A stretch of 8,557 bases of DNA from Phenylobacterium sp. (GTDB lineage: Bacteria; Pseudomonadota; Alphaproteobacteria; Caulobacterales; Caulobacteraceae): positions 1 to 8,557 of the forward strand of contig JAQGIX010000225.1 of assembly GCA_028290925.1 (NCBI GenBank), in the 5' to 3' direction. The notes beneath the pieces were generated by a model. That model was not told where the DNA came from and made no database searches. It worked only from the letters and a program-made list of their open reading frames with translations. Below, piece by piece: positions 5,238 through 8,557 of the stretch; position 1 is the stretch's first letter, and each line of letters opens with the position of its first letter. The position numbers and the translations under genes were made by a program.

Positions 5238-7590
5238 ATCGCACTGTAAATGGAGAGCCCAATGTGGCGAGCGTTAGGCGCAAGGCAACTGAATCCGTCG
5301 GCCCCAGGCGACCTATAACGATGTCCTCCCGCCTATAGATGACATCCACCCGCGTGCAATCGTCGCGGTAATAGACACCGATGTCGCGCATCACCCACGC
5401 CTTCTGGATCAAGTCTCGGTTGCCGTAGGCGGTGAAGCCCCAATGCTTGCCGACCGGCACGTCGCCGCCCATTTCGAAGTTCTCGATCCGCGAGGCGGCG
5501 GGAATCACGGTCGTGCCGACCAAGGTCGGGCCGGGGACGTTCGAATCGTCGCGCAGGTAGCGGACGAAGCCCGAGCCCCACTTGTTGGCCACGTTCGCCC
5601 CCGCCTCGGCGCGGTGGACGCTGAGGTTGGCGGAATCCAGCCGCGCGCGGGCGAAGAACGAGAGCCAGGTGAACGGCCGGGCGTCCGCCGCGACGATCCA
5701 GTCGGAGGCGCGCGTCTGCAGGCCGCTGGTGGTCGGGAACACGGTGTTGCGCGAGGCCCGGAAACTGCGGCCGATCAGCAGGTCCGCGCGGCGTCCGTCG
5801 TCCCACAGCACTGAAGCCCGGCCGCCGAGGTTGAGCCGCGTGCCGTCCTCATAGAGGTCGTAGCCGGGAAACTTGTTGGCCCGGAACAGGTTGCTCTCAT
5901 CGAACTCGAAGGCGACGCTGTCCTCGTTGAGGTAGATCGGGGCGCCCGTCGCATCGTGACCGATCACCACCTGCTTCGCCTTGGGCGAGATCGCGATCTG
6001 CGCCACGGGCTCCAGGATCACCGTGGCGTCACGCCAGCGCCGATAGAGGGGATAGGTGATGTCCGCGCCCACCACGGCCAGGCCGCGGCCCAGCGACTTC
6101 GAGGTGGTCTGGGCGCCCACGCCGGTCAGCACGTCGCCCAGGCTGTAGCCGTCGGCCCGGGCGTTGACGAAGGGCTCCACCCGCAGGCCGCTGGAGGAGG
6201 TGTAGGCGCCGCGCCAATCGACCTCGGCGGTGGCGCGCCGGCTGTCGAGGCCGGGCAGGTTGGCGGCGAGGTTGGTCGGCGACTGGCTGCGGGTGAGCGC
6301 CACGGCGCTGCCGTTCACCCGCAGGCGTCCGCCCAGCACCTGCTCGGGGACGTCGTAGCGGGCCTCCACCAGCGGGGCGACCACCGGGAAGGTGCGGTCG
6401 ATGTCGCCGGCGCGCAGGCCCTGGAAGGTCATGGCCGCGGTGGAGAAGTAGGACTGCTGGTCCTGCCGCACCGCATAGACCTGGCTGATCAGCCGCCGGT
6501 CGTCGGGGATATAGGGACCGCGCGTCTGGTAGACGTCGCCGATCTGGTACTTGTCGAACAGCAGGGGATCGGAGGTGTGCTCCGCGGTGAAGCCCCAGCG
6601 CCATGCGTCGTTGAGCTGGAAGCCGCCGCGCGCCAGGATATAGCTGCGGCTGGTGTTCGAGCCGAACCGGTTGCCGTTGCCGTCGAAGTCCTGGTCGTGG
6701 GTGTAGCCGAACCGGACGTCCATATCGCCGGAGTAGAAGCGCTCCCGGAATCGGCCGTTGAGGAACGGATTGACCTTGGTGTTGAGCTGCGGGCTGAGCA
6801 CCAGGTCCGCATAGGGCGAGAGCACGAACAGATAGGGCTGTTCGTAGGAGAAGCCGCGCCGGTTGGAGACCTCCAGCCTCGGCCCCAGCAGGCCCGACGC
6901 GCGGTCGGCGGACGGGTCGGCGTGCCAGAACACCGGCAGGTAGAGGATCGGCAGGCCCTTCACGCGGATCACCGCGTGCCGGTAGTAGATCACCCGATGC
7001 ACCTTATCCTGGACGATGCGCTCGGCGCTGACCGACCAGGTGGGCGTCTCGGCGTGGTTGTTCGCGCAGATCGGGCAGGGGGTGTAGATCGCCCGGTTGA
7101 GCTCCTGGAGGTCCTCGGAACGCCGCACGGCGGTGGCCCCGGCCAGCTTGATGTTCTCCTGCAGGCGCGCGGAGAAGCCTTCGGCCACGCCGGCCCGCAT
7201 CTTGTCGTCGAGGACGAAGGTGTCGGCGAATTCGTAGGTGCCGTCGGCGTTGATGATCTGCACGTGGCCGATGGCGCGGATCACGCCTTGGCCGGGGGTC
7301 TCACCCTGCTGATAGACCACCCGGTCGGCGCGCAGGGTGCGGTCCTGGTAGCGGATCTCCACCGAGCCTTCCGCGGTGGCGATGTGGTGCTCGTCGTCGC
7401 GGACGATCTGGTCGGCTTCCATGTAGAGTTCGCCCGGCTGCAGGCCGTCCGGGACGGGCGGCGGCGGGGGCGGCGGCCGGAAGGCGCGGGTCTGGGCGGC
7501 CGCGGAGCCCGCCCAAAGAACGGCGAGCGCCGCCCCGGCGAGGAGCACGCACTTGGCGGCGGCTGACGACGGACGCCCGCGCGGTCTCAT
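5236..7590 (-). CDS. lptD: LPS-assembly protein LptD (outer-membrane LPS translocon)
   Basis: LptD forms, with the lipoprotein LptE, the outer-membrane barrel that inserts lipopolysaccharide into the outer leaflet. The protein has 784 residues, the usual size. A signal peptide (about 1-32, Arg-rich start, hydrophobic 15-28, cleavage near AAA-Q) is followed by seven consecutive prolines (39-45). The periplasmic OstA/LptA-like beta-jellyroll (about 52-190) contains YMEADQIVRDD, ADRVVY and TYEFADTFVLDD. The linker region VKGLPILYLPVFWHADP (210-226) leads into the barrel, rich in alternating aromatic strands from about 240 to the end. Cysteines are C172 and C175 (CPIC) in the N-terminal region and a single C745 in the last part; E. 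coli instead has adjacent C724-C725. ATG 7590 has GGAG 4 bases upstream. It lies between lptG (78-base gap) and surA (12-base gap). Confidence 0.96.
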   Translation of the reverse strand: MRPRGRPSSAAAKCVLLAGAALAVLWAGSAAAQTRAFRPPPPPPPVPDGLQPGELYMEADQIVRDDEHHIATAEGSVEIRYQDRTLRADRVVYQQGETPGQGVIRAIGHVQIINADGTYEFADTFVLDDKMRAGVAEGFSARLQENIKLAGATAVRRSEDLQELNRAIYTPCPICANNHAETPTWSVSAERIVQDKVHRVIYYRHAVIRVKGLPILYLPVFWHADPSADRASGLLGPRLEVSNRRGFSYEQPYLFVLSPYADLVLSPQLNTKVNPFLNGRFRERFYSGDMDVRFGYTHDQDFDGNGNRFGSNTSRSYILARGGFQLNDAWRWGFTAEHTSDPLLFDKYQIGDVYQTRGPYIPDDRRLISQVYAVRQDQQSYFSTAAMTFQGLRAGDIDRTFPVVAPLVEARYDVPEQVLGGRLRVNGSAVALTRSQSPTNLAANLPGLDSRRATAEVDWRGAYTSSSGLRVEPFVNARADGYSLGDVLTGVGAQTTSKSLGRGLAVVGADITYPLYRRWRDATVILEPVAQIAISPKAKQVVIGHDATGAPIYLNEDSVAFEFDESNLFRANKFPGYDLYEDGTRLNLGGRASVLWDDGRRADLLIGRSFRASRNTVFPTTSGLQTRASDWIVAADARPFTWLSFFARARLDSANLSVHRAEAGANVANKWGSGFVRYLRDDSNVPGPTLVGTTVIPAASRIENFEMGGDVPVGKHWGFTAYGNRDLIQKAWVMRDIGVYYRDDCTRVDVIYRREDIVIGRLGPTDSVALRLTLATLGSPFTVR
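7456..7476 (-). other. Polyproline tract at the LptD mature N terminus
   Basis: Seven consecutive proline codons (residues 39-45 of LptD) lie a few residues after the probable signal-peptidase site, between the signal peptide and the jellyroll domain. Runs of three or more prolines are known to stall ribosomes and to require elongation factor EF-P, so this gene should be EF-P dependent. The tract could also act as a stiff spacer before the jellyroll that docks on LptA; that is inference. Confidence 0.7.
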
Positions 7591-7610
7591 GAAGCTCCGG
7601 ATCCCCTCTC

Positions 7611-7635
7611 CGACGTCGCGTGACGCAAAACGTCG
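7611..7635. other. Nested palindrome in the lptG-lptD intergenic gap
   Basis: In the 78-base gap between lptG and lptD, outer arms CGACGT (7611-7616) and ACGTCG (7630-7635) enclose a second pair GCGT (7618-7621) and ACGC (7623-7626). The element lies about 20 bases upstream of the lptD start codon. It could be a hairpin in the lptD leader or an operator for a dimeric regulator. No convincing -35/-10 pair was found in the gap, and no T-run follows, so neither promoter nor terminator can be called. Confidence 0.35.
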
Positions 7636-7668
7636 TGCGACCGATGCATAGACCGGCAGGCCAAGGAT

Positions 7669-8557
7669 TCAACCGTCTTCGGTGAAGAACAGCAGGCTGA
7701 GACCTGTGAGCAACGCCACCGCCGCCGGCGCCCAGGCCGCGGCGAACAGCGGGATGATGCCGGCCTTGGCGAGCGCGCCGGCGAACTGATTGAAGAAAAA
7801 CAGCACGAAGCCCAGGGCGACCCCGGCCCCGGCGAGCCCCGCCAGGCCGCCCAGCCGGGCCAGGCGTAGCGAGAAGGCCGCCGCCAGGATCGACATGGCC
7901 GCATAGAGCAGCGGCGTCGAAAGAAGCTGGAACAGCCGCAGCCGATAGCCCGCCGCCGAGAAACCGGCCTGTTCGGTGAGTCGGATGGCGTCGGGCAGCC
8001 GCCAGAACGAGATCGCGTCCGGCGAAGTGAAATGCTCCATGGCCGATTCGGCGTCCAGGGTGGAGCGGATCGACAGGGTGTCGGAATGCACGGAGCTCTC
8101 GCCGGCCGTCGCCTCGCGGACCTCCTTCAGCTGCCAGAACCCGGGCATCAGCCGCGCCTCGGCGGCCTCGATGCGCTGCCGGAACACCGGCGCCCCGGTC
8201 GCGCTCTTGGTGTAGATGAACAGCGAGACGCCGCGCAGGCGCACATAGCCCTTCACCGTGTCGCGGGTCTTGGCGTGGATGACGATCTGGGTGCGGTCGT
8301 CGCCCTGCCGCAGCCAGATGTCCTGCGGGATGTCGCCCAGATAGTTCTGCATCAGCTGCGCCCGCTCGGCCTCGAAGCGGCTGCTGAGCGCCGCGGCGAC
8401 GGGATTGAGCAGGGTCACCGCCAGAACGCCGATCAGGAAGGCCCCGGCCGCCGAGGGCAGGATAAACCGCCAGGCCGAGACCCCGGCCGCGCGCATGGCC
8501 ACCAGTTCGCTGCGCCGGTTCAGCCCCACGAAGGCGCCGATGCCGCCGAACAGGAAG
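7669..8557 (-). CDS. lptG: LPS export ABC transporter permease LptG (5' end outside window)
   Basis: LptG pairs with LptF in the inner membrane and, powered by LptB2, extracts LPS and passes it to the periplasmic LptC-LptA-LptD bridge. 295 codons are present; the frame is open to the window edge and the family's usual 360-390 residues imply that about 70 N-terminal residues, including the first membrane helix, are missing. The fragment starts inside the second transmembrane region. NRRSELVAMRAAGVS (fragment residues 13-27) is the conserved coupling region contacting LptB, followed by a membrane helix. A periplasmic beta-jellyroll follows (about 75-200, with DIWLRQGDD and GFWQLKEVRE), then the SFWRLPDAIRL helix and three C-terminal membrane segments with FFFNQFAGALAKAG and AAWAPA, characteristic of LptG rather than LptF. 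It ends with a TGA 78 bases before lptD. lptF would be expected just outside the window. Confidence 0.93.
   Translation of the reverse strand, partial: FLFGGIGAFVGLNRRSELVAMRAAGVSAWRFILPSAAGAFLIGVLAVTLLNPVAAALSSRFEAERAQLMQNYLGDIPQDIWLRQGDDRTQIVIHAKTRDTVKGYVRLRGVSLFIYTKSATGAPVFRQRIEAAEARLMPGFWQLKEVREATAGESSVHSDTLSIRSTLDAESAMEHFTSPDAISFWRLPDAIRLTEQAGFSAAGYRLRLFQLLSTPLLYAAMSILAAAFSLRLARLGGLAGLAGAGVALGFVLFFFNQFAGALAKAGIIPLFAAAWAPAAVALLTGLSLLFFTEDG

Noticed and set aside
5956..7566. 536-codon open frame on the plus strand opposite lptD
   Set aside because: Low-complexity Gly/Val/His/Ala product without recognisable motifs, fully covered by the clear lptD gene.
1..8557. Search for tRNA genes, CRISPR arrays, insertion-sequence ends, phage or toxin-antitoxin genes
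   Set aside because: Nothing convincing was seen; genes are tightly packed on one strand with consistent base composition, so no sign of recent gene acquisition apart from the repeat at 2706-2792.

Overview
The window is a GC-rich stretch of bacterial chromosome, most likely from an alphaproteobacterium of the Caulobacter/Phenylobacterium group. This placement rests on the gene order, the style of the proteins (for example a SurA with a Cys-containing, degenerate second parvulin domain) and a palindromic intergenic repeat with the core TCCCGGCGAAGGCC, of a type I associate with Caulobacterales genomes. No phylogenetic search was possible. All eight genes read on the minus strand, so the order of transcription runs from high to low coordinates. 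Coding density is very high and no non-coding stretch exceeds about 130 bases.

Upstream block (8557 to 2825, read leftwards): lptG (5' end cut by the window), lptD, surA, pdxA. lptG is a permease subunit of the ABC exporter that lifts lipopolysaccharide (LPS) out of the inner membrane. lptD is the outer-membrane LPS translocon. surA is the periplasmic chaperone that helps fold outer-membrane barrels, LptD being a classic client in E. coli. pdxA is a vitamin B6 biosynthesis dehydrogenase. The surA start follows lptD by 12 bases and pdxA overlaps surA by 4, which suggests one transcript. After a 128-base gap filled by a large imperfect inverted repeat comes rsmA (ksgA), the 16S rRNA dimethyladenosine transferase. 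lptD-surA-pdxA-rsmA is the same order as in E. coli; here lptG is attached directly upstream, bringing inner- and outer-membrane LPS transport steps together.

Downstream block (1819 to 1): 37 bases after rsmA, and after a compact hairpin, a tightly coupled trio begins. It consists of a DUF969 membrane protein (TTG start with a good Shine-Dalgarno), a DUF979 membrane protein (4-base overlap) and the beginning of a DUF2891 protein (20-base overlap, cut by the window edge). None has an experimentally established function that I know of. The architecture looks like a two-part permease plus a soluble partner enzyme, and it is the best candidate here for an undescribed system.

No tRNA, rRNA, CRISPR array, insertion sequence, phage gene or plasmid signature was seen. 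The long plus-strand open frames are antisense shadows of the GC-rich genes.
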